This document shows positions 22,401-30,600 of a stretch of 30,803 nt of DNA, one piece after another. A program made the position numbers and the translations under genes. The notes beneath the pieces were generated by a model that ran no database searches, was not told where the DNA came from, and saw only the letters and a program-made list of their open reading frames with translations. Source of the stretch: an uncultured Caldilineales bacterium (GTDB lineage: Bacteria > Chloroflexota > Anaerolineae > JAAEKA01). The DNA lies in assembly GCA_937907455.1 (NCBI GenBank), contig CALESQ010000091.1, positions 1-30,803 on the forward strand. The letters run 5' to 3'. The first letter of the stretch is position 1; each line of letters opens with the position of its first letter.

Positions 22401-22649
22401 ATGGCAACGGCGCGCAGCATTGCAATTCGGCGGGATGAGGCGCAGCAGCGGTTGATGGCCGCGGCGACGGTGTTGGCTGGGCGGTTGGGCATTGCGGTGC
22501 CAGCCGTGCCGCACCACCGCGAGCCGGAGATTTTGCGGGCGATGGAGATGGAGACGGCGGCTGAGCTGGTGGAGAGTGTGGTCAGAGTGTTGATGGAGCA
22601 AGCCCCGGCGTCGGCCGCCGTTCCCATCTCCAGAAAAAAGGCGACCTGA
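22401..22649 (+). CDS. Small phage head protein of unknown function
   Basis: The 82-residue product is largely helical (EAQQRLMAAATVLAGRLGI, MEMETAAELVESVVRVLME) and lies between the capsid and the first connector. Its stop shares a base with the start of the next gene (TGATG), which indicates translational coupling. I do not recognise the family; a head-completion helper is likely by position. Confidence 0.65.
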   Translation: MATARSIAIRRDEAQQRLMAAATVLAGRLGIAVPAVPHHREPEILRAMEMETAAELVESVVRVLMEQAPASAAVPISRKKAT

Positions 22650-23047
22650 TGGCGGTTACCTACAACTCCAGCAATCTCAGCAGCGACCTGGCACGTGTGC
22701 GGCTGGCGATTGGCGACACGACCGCGGGCGCCGGGCCACGGCCGGACGGCAGCAATTTCTCGGATGAGGAGTTGCGCGTCTTCCTGGCAGATGCGGTGGC
22801 GGCTGGGGGAACATGGCGCACGGCTGTGGTTGCGGTGCTGCGCGTGCTGGCAAATCAGTATGCGGCAGTGGCCAGGGCGACGAAAGACGCTGAAATCTCT
22901 GAGGACCTGACGGGTACGGCGGCGGCGCTGCGCGAGCAGGCGGCGGCGTACGAGCGCGGTCTGACCACGGCGGGCGCGAGCGCTCACCAGGGCTTGACGG
23001 CAGGGATGGTCAGCCTGGGGCATCTGCTGCCGGAGCTGGGACGATGA
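22649..23047 (+). CDS. Head-tail connector, adaptor type (gp6-like)
   Basis: The 132-residue protein begins MAVTYNSSNLSSDLARVRLAIGDT and continues with FSDEELRVFLADA and a helical ALANQYA-like segment (VLRVLANQYAAVARATKDAEIS). This is the pattern of phage head-tail adaptor proteins that sit under the portal. It overlaps both neighbours by a few bases, as is usual for this cluster. Confidence 0.85.
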   Translation: MAVTYNSSNLSSDLARVRLAIGDTTAGAGPRPDGSNFSDEELRVFLADAVAAGGTWRTAVVAVLRVLANQYAAVARATKDAEISEDLTGTAAALREQAAAYERGLTTAGASAHQGLTAGMVSLGHLLPELGR

Positions 23048-23397
23048 ACGAGGCGATGCTGCGCCGGCTGCGGCGCGTGGCTGAGGCCAATCTGAACGAG
23101 ATGGCCGTTGTTACCCGACAGGGTGAGGCGGCCAGCGATGGGATGGGCGGCTGGGGCGATGCATCGCAGGTGGCGGGCACGCTGCGCTGCCGGCGGGTGA
23201 GCACGTTGAGCCAGCCGGAGCAGCGCATCGCTGAGCGCATGGCGGTGGTGCGGCCCTGGATTGTGCACCTGCCTGCGGGCAGTGATGTGCGTGAGCAGGA
23301 CACGTTGACGATTTCTGGCGATGTGCTGGAGGTGGTACACGTGGCTCGGTCGAGCTGGGAAGCGGTGCGGCGGGTGTTGTGCCGCGCGGTTGAGTAA
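23044..23397 (+). CDS. Head closure protein (SPP1 gp16-like)
   Basis: The 117-residue beta-rich protein has the family pattern: a helical start, then MAVVTRQGEAASDGMGGWGDASQVAGTLRCRRVS and a C-terminal sheet with DTLTISGDVLEVVHVARSSWEAVRRVLCRAVE. Such proteins plug the connector until the tail is joined. It overlaps the adaptor by 4 bp (ATGA). Confidence 0.85.
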   Translation: MNEAMLRRLRRVAEANLNEMAVVTRQGEAASDGMGGWGDASQVAGTLRCRRVSTLSQPEQRIAERMAVVRPWIVHLPAGSDVREQDTLTISGDVLEVVHVARSSWEAVRRVLCRAVE

Positions 23398-23417
23398 CGA
23401 TAAGCGTTCATTATCAC
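23397..23417. promoter_or_regulatory. Dispersed operator-like inverted repeat, site 4
   Basis: ACGATAA-N7-TTATCAC, one mismatch in each arm. It begins at the last base of the stop codon of the head closure gene and fills the short gap before the next gene. Confidence 0.55.
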
Positions 23418-23429
23418 AACGGTGACACC

Positions 23430-23927
23430 ATGCACGTAACGGTCAGGCTGCAAACAAACCGACTGGGGGAATTGGGCGACCAGTTGGCGCGGGCGTTGAC
23501 GCAGGCGGTGCGCGAAACGCTGGACGAGATCGAGACGAACGTTGCGGTGGCCATGGGCGAGCCGAAGAGCGGTCGCATGTATCGCCGCGGTGAGCGCTGG
23601 CATCAGGCCAGCGCTCCGGGTGAGGCACCGGCACGCGACATGGGCGCTCTGGCGGCGAGCGTGCAGCAACGGCTGGAGGATCACGGTGAGCGCGGCGCAG
23701 AGGGTCTGGTGTATACGAATGCAGAGATCGCGCCGTATCTGGAGTATGGCACGGGCGCGACGGGCGCGGCGTGGCCATTGCCGCTGCGGCCGGACGAGGT
23801 GAGCTATACCACATCGGTGGCTGGCATGGCCCCGCGTCCGTACATGACACCGGCCGGTGAGCGCGCCCGCGCGGGATTTGAGCGACGCGCGCAGCGGGCG
23901 ATGGTTGAGGCGGCCGGCGCACGGTAG
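23430..23927 (+). CDS. HK97 gp10-like tail-joining protein
   Basis: The 165-residue product shows the gp10 pattern: a helical start (LGDQLARALTQAVRETLDEIETNVAVAMG), then GRMYRRGERWHQASAPGEAPARDMGALAAS, and the closing YLEYGTG…MAPRPYMTPAGERARAGFERRAQRAM. Members of this family lie between the head closure and tail terminator genes in many siphophages. No strong ribosome binding site precedes it. Confidence 0.87.
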   Translation: MHVTVRLQTNRLGELGDQLARALTQAVRETLDEIETNVAVAMGEPKSGRMYRRGERWHQASAPGEAPARDMGALAASVQQRLEDHGERGAEGLVYTNAEIAPYLEYGTGATGAAWPLPLRPDEVSYTTSVAGMAPRPYMTPAGERARAGFERRAQRAMVEAAGAR

Positions 23928-23951
23928 GACGGTGAGCAGACCGGAGGGTTT

Positions 23952-23972
23952 GCGATAAGTAACTTTTTTCGG
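23952..23972. promoter_or_regulatory. Possible decayed operator-like site
   Basis: The left arm GCGATAA is exact; after 7 bp the right arm reads TTTTCGG instead of TTATCGC. It lies just before the gene at 23982, in a gap like those of sites 4 and 5. Confidence 0.3.
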
Positions 23973-23981
23973 AGGTGTATG

Positions 23982-24416
23982 ATGGCAGTTTTTAAACTCG
24001 GTGGTGTGACGATCGAGGACATAGAGGCGGTCGGCGTGCCCGCAGGGCACGTATTGACCGCTGACGGCAACGGCGGTGCGACGTGGCAGCCGGCAGCTGG
24101 GCCGCGTGTGCTGGCGGGGACGATCATGTCAAACGTCAACAGCACTCCATATCTTCACATCACAACCAACACAACCGGCATGGAGTGGGAGGTGATAGGG
24201 GCAGTTTCGGGCGCGGCGCTGGACTTAAAGGCGGTCGGCGTGAGCGAGCCATTCATCGTGAACCAGCCCTGCTTTGCGCAGGCCGTTGGCGATTATGTTT
24301 TCGAGGACATACGCGTTGCGGTGTATGGCGCGGATACTGGTTACAACTTTGCTGTTATAGACGCGGCGGGTAATCCTACTGCCTATTGGATGTTTTACTT
24401 TTTCCTCGTGCTTTAG
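23982..24416 (+). CDS. Putative tail/fibre-associated structural protein
   Basis: The 144-residue protein begins with a segment (FKLGGVTIEDIEAVGVPAGHVLTADGNGGATWQPA) like the linkers of phage tail fibres, where the motif VLTADG-GG-TW recurs. The rest is beta-rich. GGAGG lies 7 bp before ATG 23982; ATG 23979 is also possible. It has no close family I can name. It is unusual to find such a protein between the gp10-like and tail terminator genes. Confidence 0.6.
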   Translation: MAVFKLGGVTIEDIEAVGVPAGHVLTADGNGGATWQPAAGPRVLAGTIMSNVNSTPYLHITTNTTGMEWEVIGAVSGAALDLKAVGVSEPFIVNQPCFAQAVGDYVFEDIRVAVYGADTGYNFAVIDAAGNPTAYWMFYFFLVL

Positions 24417-24418
24417 TC

Positions 24419-25279
24419 ATGCAAACTATACCCCTGATCATTGATGTAAGCCTTAGTATTGCCCAGGATGGTAATCTGGTCTACCGCGTGTTGGGCATTG
24501 ACCGAGCGGAGGTCTCCGCATGGAGCAATGATGGTATATCAGAGAGCGACGCGCTGGTGCAGGGCCGCGCGATTTTTGCTGTGTCCGGCGGTGTGGCCGT
24601 GCCGGACGCGGGGGGATACATCGTGATCGGTGTGGATTATGGTGGCCATGGCCATGTCCAGGTGCTCGGCGAGGTGGCGGTTGATCCTGTGCCGCCACCT
24701 ATGGATGCGGCCACGATTGCAGCTGAGGTTTGCGCGGGTCTGGCTTTGCCGGACGCGTGGGCCAGTGTGCTGCCGGGTGCATACGCGGGCGGTCAGGCGG
24801 GGGCGATCCTGGGACGGCTGGCTGCGCTGAACACCGCGGCGGTGACGCAGGTTGCGACCAGCGCAGCGGGACACCTCACCATCACGCGGGCGCTGACGTT
24901 TGAGGCTACGGTGTCGGGCGTGGACATCCCTGGCGATTGGGTGACGGCGATCTGGACGCTGAAGCGCGCGGCGGCGGAGGCTGACGACGCGGCGCTGCTG
25001 CGGCTGCGCACGTCCAACCCCAGCGATGACGATGTTGACGGGCTGCAATGGCTGCACGGTGCGGCGCTGCTGGAGCCGCGGCACGCGGCGGATGGTCGGA
25101 TGAGCGTGCAGGCGACAGCAGGGCAAATTGGCCTGTGGCTGAGCGATGAGCTGACGGCGACGCTGGACGAGGCGGGCGGCCTGGGTTGGGATGTGAAATT
25201 TTTGGACGCGGCCGGCAACAGCCGCGGTTGCCGCGGCACGGCTGACGTGCAGCTCACGGAGACGTGGGCGACGGTGTAG
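24419..25279 (+). CDS. Structural protein of unknown function, possibly fibre or receptor-associated
   Basis: The 286-residue protein follows the previous stop by 2 bp with no Shine-Dalgarno and is probably read by re-initiation. It has a beta-rich N-terminal part, a proline-rich linker (VDPVPPPMDAATIAAE), a middle GA-rich helical part, and a C-terminal beta domain (LTFEATVSGVDIPGDWVTAIWTLKR…GTADVQLTETWATV). The C-terminal pattern is common in small phage proteins that accompany fibres. I do not know the family. Confidence 0.65.
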   Translation: MQTIPLIIDVSLSIAQDGNLVYRVLGIDRAEVSAWSNDGISESDALVQGRAIFAVSGGVAVPDAGGYIVIGVDYGGHGHVQVLGEVAVDPVPPPMDAATIAAEVCAGLALPDAWASVLPGAYAGGQAGAILGRLAALNTAAVTQVATSAAGHLTITRALTFEATVSGVDIPGDWVTAIWTLKRAAAEADDAALLRLRTSNPSDDDVDGLQWLHGAALLEPRHAADGRMSVQATAGQIGLWLSDELTATLDEAGGLGWDVKFLDAAGNSRGCRGTADVQLTETWATV

Positions 25280-25299
25280 CGATAATGTGGACTTATCGC
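25279..25299. promoter_or_regulatory. Dispersed operator-like inverted repeat, site 5
   Basis: A perfect GCGATAA-N7-TTATCGC palindrome that begins at the last base of a stop codon and ends 15 bp before the next ATG. Confidence 0.7.
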
Positions 25300-25314
25300 G
25301 ATGGAGTGATGTAG

Positions 25315-25752
25315 ATGGCAGGCGAGATCAACCTGGCGGCGCAGTGGATTTATCAGCAACTGAGCGGTGATGCAGCGATGGTGGCGACGTTGCCGGACGG
25401 TGTGCGCGGGATCAGCCAGGACGTGGCGCCGCCAGGCACACGGTTTCCGTACGTTGTGTTTTCTTTGCTGGACGCGGGTGACACGCTCAACACCACCGGG
25501 CCGAGCCAGGAGATTATCTGGCAGCCAACGCTATGGTTGGTGAAGGGGGTGCATAAGACGGCCAGCACGGCCGGTGCGCTGGCCGCGCTGGAGCAACGGA
25601 TTTTTGCGCGGTTGCACAAACAGCAGGCGACACTGACCGATGGCGCTGTGTGGAGTGCGGTGCGAGTGCGGCCGTTTCAGATGACGGAGACCGGACCTGG
25701 CGGCGAATCATATCGCCACGCGGGCGGGGTATACCGCATTCGGGTAAGCTAG
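25315..25752 (+). CDS. Tail terminator protein (DUF3168/gp17-like)
   Basis: The 145-residue protein has the tail terminator pattern: WIYQQLSGDAAMVATLPDGVRGI, the conserved APPGTRFPYVVFSLLD, a helix ALAALEQRIFARLHKQQ, and the closing GGESYRHAGGVYRIRVS. A hexamer caps the tail tube and sets the joint with the head. It lies directly before the tail tube gene, as expected. Confidence 0.86.
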   Translation: MAGEINLAAQWIYQQLSGDAAMVATLPDGVRGISQDVAPPGTRFPYVVFSLLDAGDTLNTTGPSQEIIWQPTLWLVKGVHKTASTAGALAALEQRIFARLHKQQATLTDGAVWSAVRVRPFQMTETGPGGESYRHAGGVYRIRVS

Positions 25753-25769
25753 CCGGCCTGCTGGTCGGC
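25752..25769 (+). other. Small hairpin before the tail tube gene
   Basis: GCCGGCC (25752-25758) and GGTCGGC (25763-25769) form a 7-bp stem with one G-T pair and loop TGCT. No T tract follows, so it may slow or process transcripts rather than terminate them. Confidence 0.4.
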
Positions 25770-25797
25770 GCTCAATTATTGTTTGGAGGTTTGGATG

Positions 25798-26799
25798 ATG
25801 GCAGGTGACAAAGTTTTACAGGTTTCGCAGATCGGTATGGAGGTGACGCCGGGCACGCAGGTGGCGGCGCAGTGGATACTCCAAAGCCTTTCGCTGGGGC
25901 TGAACCGGGAGGGTGGCGATGCGATCCCGTTTCGGCCAGAGGGGTACCGGGCTAACACGTTGACCAAGCGCGGTAACCGCGAGATGAGCAACGTGCCGGT
26001 GACGCTGGCGCCGGACTACCGGGCGCTGGTGTGGCTGCTGGACAGTTTGCTGGGCGTAGCAACGCCGCAACAGCAGGCGACTTCGGCGGCGTGGAAGCGC
26101 ACGTGGACGTTCGACAGCAATGCTGTACCTGCTGCACGCAAGACGTACACGCTGGAGCGTGGCGACAACATGCTGGCGAGCTATGCGACGCATATGGCGT
26201 TTTCGGGGCTTGGCATTAGCCACAGCCGCGAGGATGTGACCGCAACTGCGACGGCCTATGCTAGCAAGCGTACGGATGGTCATACGCTGTCGCCGAGCGC
26301 GGTGGAGATCAGCGCTGTGCCGATCCAGGCGAGCCAGGGCGTGCTGAAGATTGCTCCGGCGCTGGCAAGTTTGGCGACGGCGACGGCGGAAACTCGTTTG
26401 GTGGACATGGAGTGGCACTGCAATGCAGCGCATAAGGCGCGCTTCAGTGCCAACGCCGACCCCTCTTTCAGCGAGCAGACCAACCTGGCCCCGGATCTGG
26501 GCGGCACGGTGAAGTTCTGGAAAAACGCGGCCAGCATGACGCTGGTGGCAGAGGCACGGGCGAATCTACGCAAGTGGTTGCAGTTGACCTATACCGGTCC
26601 GCTGATCGCCAGCACGTATTACCACAGTCTGAAACTGACGTTGCCGGTGGAGTTTATTCAGCCTGGCGATGAAGTGGACGAGGATGACGCGGTGGCGGTG
26701 AGCCTGGGCTACACCAATGTGCACGATGCGGGCGCAGGGTATGCGTTCCAGATTGAGCTGATCACCGACATTGACAATACCTACGCGGTGGACGTGTAG
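25798..26799 (+). CDS. Major tail tube protein
   Basis: The 333-residue, beta-rich protein follows the tail terminator and precedes the chaperone, the usual place of the tube protein. It begins MAGDKVLQVSQIGMEVTPGTQVAAQWILQSLSLGL and has the long TLERGDNMLASYATHMAFSGLGISHSREDVTATATAYA region typical of tube proteins built from two related sandwich halves. GGAGGT stands 7 bp before ATG 25798; ATG 25795 is possible but too close. Confidence 0.85.
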   Translation: MAGDKVLQVSQIGMEVTPGTQVAAQWILQSLSLGLNREGGDAIPFRPEGYRANTLTKRGNREMSNVPVTLAPDYRALVWLLDSLLGVATPQQQATSAAWKRTWTFDSNAVPAARKTYTLERGDNMLASYATHMAFSGLGISHSREDVTATATAYASKRTDGHTLSPSAVEISAVPIQASQGVLKIAPALASLATATAETRLVDMEWHCNAAHKARFSANADPSFSEQTNLAPDLGGTVKFWKNAASMTLVAEARANLRKWLQLTYTGPLIASTYYHSLKLTLPVEFIQPGDEVDEDDAVAVSLGYTNVHDAGAGYAFQIELITDIDNTYAVDV

Positions 26800-26827
26800 G
26801 CAGTGCGACAAGAAGAATGGAGCGGTT

Positions 26828-27307
26828 ATGGCTAAGAGTTTTGTGATGGAGATTGCCGATCTGCAAAATGACCGGCGCGAGACGACGTTCAACTACGGTT
26901 CGCATGTTGATGCGCCGGTTGCGTACAATCCTGGTGCGTTCACCTGGAACAGCACTGAGCGCGCAGAGGCTGACCGACACGAGTTGATGGTGGAGGCGCT
27001 GGAGCAGACGAAATCTGAACGTTTCCTGGCTGTGGACGGCGATGTGGCTTATGTTGCTGACCCGAATGGACTGACGGAGTACTTGCTGAAGGCGAGCGAA
27101 CAACGCAGCAGCATCGTGGATCAGCTGGCGGCGGGCCTGGTGGCGTGGCCGGTGACGCAGAAGGGAGAGGCGGTTGAGATCACCCGTGAGACCCTGGCAA
27201 GCGTGCCGTTTGCCTTCATCCTGGCGATCTATCAGGCGGTGATGGCGGACATGAGCCCGGCAAAAAACTTGTCGAATGGGCGGGCGCGGGCACGGCGACC
27301 GCGGTAA
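26828..27307 (+). CDS. Tail assembly chaperone, unshifted (gpG-like) product
   Basis: The 159-residue protein lies between tail tube and tape measure. It binds the tape measure and recruits tail tube subunits. Near its end, codons GCA AAA AAC (27260-27268) contain the -1 slippery heptamer A AAA AAC in the correct frame. The unshifted chain continues only 13 residues further as basic sequence (LSNGRARARRPR). GGAG lies 5 bp before the ATG. The length and position match lambda gpG. Confidence 0.88.
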   Translation: MAKSFVMEIADLQNDRRETTFNYGSHVDAPVAYNPGAFTWNSTERAEADRHELMVEALEQTKSERFLAVDGDVAYVADPNGLTEYLLKASEQRSSIVDQLAAGLVAWPVTQKGEAVEITRETLASVPFAFILAIYQAVMADMSPAKNLSNGRARARRPR

Positions 27308-27570
27308 GCGCTGCGGAGGCTGCAACGCGCGAGCTGGCGAGTTTTCTGGCAACTGGCGGCCAGGGTGAGGATTGGTGGGGTGAGGGGTGGCATTGCCCCG
27401 ATTTCTACCAGCCAATTCGCGGCGGGCGGTATCTTGTCGTGCCGCCGTGGGAGATGCTGGAACCCGCAGTGGCACAGAAAATCCCGCGGCATTGGTGGCT
27501 GCTATGGGCGGGTATTTGCGAGAACGCGGAGGCCCGCGCTCAGAAGCTTTTGAAAGACGGTAAGGCATAA
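27262..27570 (+). CDS. Tail assembly chaperone extension, read by -1 frameshift (gpT-like)
   Basis: After slipping at 27262-27268 the ribosome reads LVEWAGAGTATAVSAAEAATR… without a stop until TAA at 27568-27570, about 100 residues. The full fusion would have about 247 residues. The extension is rich in Trp (DWWGEGWHC, RHWWLLWAG) and ends KLLKDGKA. It has no start codon of its own near its beginning, so it can only be made by frameshifting. GC-rich sequence follows the slip site after a few bases and may form the stimulatory structure. Confidence 0.85.
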   Translation, partial: KKLVEWAGAGTATAVSAAEAATRELASFLATGGQGEDWWGEGWHCPDFYQPIRGGRYLVVPPWEMLEPAVAQKIPRHWWLLWAGICENAEARAQKLLKDGKA

Positions 27571-27572
27571 GG

Positions 27573-27592
27573 AGGGGGTCGGATGACCCCCT
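27573..27592 (+). other. Hairpin between chaperone and tape measure genes
   Basis: AGGGGGTC (27573-27580) and GACCCCCT (27585-27592) form a perfect 8-bp stem with loop GGAT, three bases after the chaperone stop. Only TTGG follows, so it is a weak terminator or a processing/stability element that could tune tape measure levels. Confidence 0.6.
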
Positions 27593-27622
27593 TTGGATTG
27601 TGTTTGATTGTGTGGTGATGTG

Positions 27623-30600
27623 ATGATCGAAGCGGCGACCCTGGGAGTTGTGGCTGGCTGGGAAGACGGCGGCGCAATCAGCGGACTGCGTGAACTGGAT
27701 GCGATGGTGCAGCGCACGACAGGCACTGCATCGAGTGAAATGCAGACAATGAGCCGCGATGCAGGCCAGGCGTTGCAGACGATGGCGCGCGATGCAGGAC
27801 GCAGCGGTGGTGCGGCCAGCGGACTGCGCGAGCTGGAACAAGAGGCGAAAAGCAGCGGCGGCAAGACGGCCGGGGCGATGGAGACGATGGAGAAGCGGGC
27901 GCGGGCGTCGCTGGATGGTGTGAAAAAGGCGTTGGGGGCGCTGGGGATTGCCTTTGGCGCGGCAGTGATCGTTGGCAAGATCAAGGGGTTGACGGGTGCG
28001 GCGATCGCTGCGGGCAGTGCGGCTGAGGAGATGTTGGGCAAGTATAACGTGGTGTTCGGCCAGTTTCGTGACAGGGTGACGCGCGAGCTAGGCGCGTTTG
28101 GCGAGGCGGTGGGGCGCAGCCGGGTGGAGTTGCAGCAGATGGCCAGCGGCGTGCAGGACACGTTTGTGCCGCTGGGTTTTGCGCGCGAAAGAGCGGCGGA
28201 TCTGAGCGTGAGCTTGACGACGCTGGCGACGGACGTGGCGAGCTTCAACAATGCAGCGGACAGCGATGTGATGAACAACTTCACCAGCGCGTTGGTGGGG
28301 AACCATGAGGCGGTGCGACAATATGGCATTATCATCACAGAGGCGACGCTTGACCAGGAATTGATGCGCATGGGGATTGAGGGTGGGATCCGTGCGGCGG
28401 ATGAGCAGGAGAAAGTGATGGCACGGTTGAACCTGATCTATGCGGGGACCACGGACGCGCAGGGCGATGCTGCGCGCACGGCGGGCAGCTGGGCTAATAC
28501 GCAGCGGTCGCTGAACGCCATTTTGGCAGACACAGCAGCTACTGTTGGGGGGAATATGACGCAGGCACTGAAGCCGCTGTTGCAGGATCTGCGCGATTTG
28601 GCGCGAGAGATCGCGCCGGAGGTGGCACGACAAGCCAGAATGATCGCTGACAGTATGATTGCCATGCAGCAGGTGATGGCACAGGTGGATGTCGGCGGGA
28701 CGACGCAACAATTCCGTGAGTTGATGGACGCGCTCGATATTGATTTTTGGTCTGAGGTGTTTGGGACCATCGGAAAACAGATCCAATTAACTGTTGTTAA
28801 TTTTGAGGAGCTGGGATTTGCAGCGGGACTGCTCAGGGGCTATCTTGCTGATTTGGTTTCGCTGTTGCAGGGGGAGATGAGTTTCGAAGAACGCGGGCAG
28901 CGGATAGAAGAGATGATTGATACATATCGCGCTGGGTCGGCGGCGTTCCAGGAAACTTATGCGGCGATTAATGACACGGACTGGACAGATGCTATCCAGG
29001 CGCAGGCTGCACTCAATCAGCAAACTGAGGTGGCTGCGCAACGGTGGCAGGCACAGGCAGAGGCGGCGCAGACGGCGGCAACGGTGATCAGCGACGCGGT
29101 GACACCGGCAGCACAGACGATGGCAGCGGTGTGGGACGAGACATGGACGCAAATCGCACAGATCAACGAGGCGGGTGCGGCGAACAGTAGAGTGCGCGTG
29201 CTGGGTACGTTTAGCGAGCTGGCTGAGGCGTACGCGGGACATGCGCAGGCTATTGTGCAGATCGAGCAGGAGCGTGATCAATATTTGTTATATTTGGATG
29301 CGGCGTATCAATCGCAGGCGGCGGCATTGCAGGTGTCGGGAGCGCAGGCTGATTTGCAAACATTGGCGACGGCGCATCAGGCGAAATATAGCGCGGCGTT
29401 AGGCTATTACAACGGACGTATTAAACTAGAGCAGGCCGGACAGCAGGCGGTGTACGCCACGGCACGGCAGTACTATATGATCACGTTGCGCACGCTGATT
29501 ACGCAGTTGCAGTCGCAGGTGCGCACGGTGGTGGCGAGTATGCGGGCGATGGCGCAGGCCACGGTGGGCGGGTACGCGTCGATGGCGGCTGCGGCGATGG
29601 CATTTAACCGGGCGCGAGCTGGTGCGCAATCTATTGCTGATCTGACGGCGGCAATTAGCGAGGTGCAGGCAGCGATGGCAGGCATTGAGGCTGCAGGCGT
29701 GGCGGCGGCTGATCAGGCGGGGAGTGCGTTCGAGGCGTGGCAGGCGAGTGTGGGCGATGTAGCCGTGGGCGTGGGCGATGTGGCTGCGGGTCTGGCTGAG
29801 ATGACGCGGCCAGGAGGTGCGGGGAGCCAGGTGCGACCGCAAATTGTTGATCCGCTCCAGGAGGCGGCGAAAACAGTGCAGACGCTGGCAACGATGGTGG
29901 ACAGAGCGATTGAGGCGTTTGATGCACTGGCTGCATACGGTGCCCCGGCAACGGGCTGGCGCGAGGCATTGACGGTGATGCTGGATGGTTTGGTGATGAT
30001 GGTGACGAGTTGGGGCGAGGCGGTGGCTGAGCTGCACGCGGCGGGTTTGATCGAGCAGGCTACGGAGATGCAGACGGCAGCCAAATTGGTGAGCGATATG
30101 GCGAGCGCATGGACGCGCGCTATGGAGTTGATGGAGGGGATGATTACGCCAACATTGCGTGTGGGCGCGGTGGCGGCGGTGCGGCAGGGTATTGTAGCGC
30201 TGGTGCGTGAGCTGGCGGCGGCTAACGCGGCATTGGAGATTGAGCTGGGCGGCAACGAGGGCATGATGCAGTTGCAGGCTGCTGCGGAGCGCATCAGCGC
30301 GGCGCTGGCGCCGTGGCGTGCGGCAGCGGATGCGGTGACTGCGGTGGCCGGGGCGAGCGGCACGCGCATTGAGGCAGGCAGCGAGCAGTTAATCAGGATG
30401 ACGGCGGGGCTGGTACGCTGGGTTGATTGGCTAGTGGATTATTTGCCCGCGGATGTGCTGCGCGGGGCCGGACTGCGCGCTGAGCAGGTGACTAAAGCGC
30501 TGGCGCCGTGGCGTGCGGCAGCGGATGCGGTGACTGCGGTGGCAGGGGCGAGCGGCACGCGCATTGAGGCAGGCAGCGAGCGGTTGATTTGGATGGCGGT

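Noticed and set aside
20576..23023. Open frame of 815 codons on the minus strand
   Set aside because: It lies opposite the scaffold, decoration, capsid and connector genes, which have ribosome binding sites and recognisable families. The minus frame is Arg/His/Pro-rich nonsense typical of the shadow of GC-rich genes.
25752..25769. Terminator before the tail tube gene
   Set aside because: The hairpin is short and lacks a T tract, so it is listed only as a hairpin.
27502..28371. 289-codon frame on the minus strand
   Set aside because: Opposite the tape measure gene; Ser/Ala/Pro-rich shadow frame.
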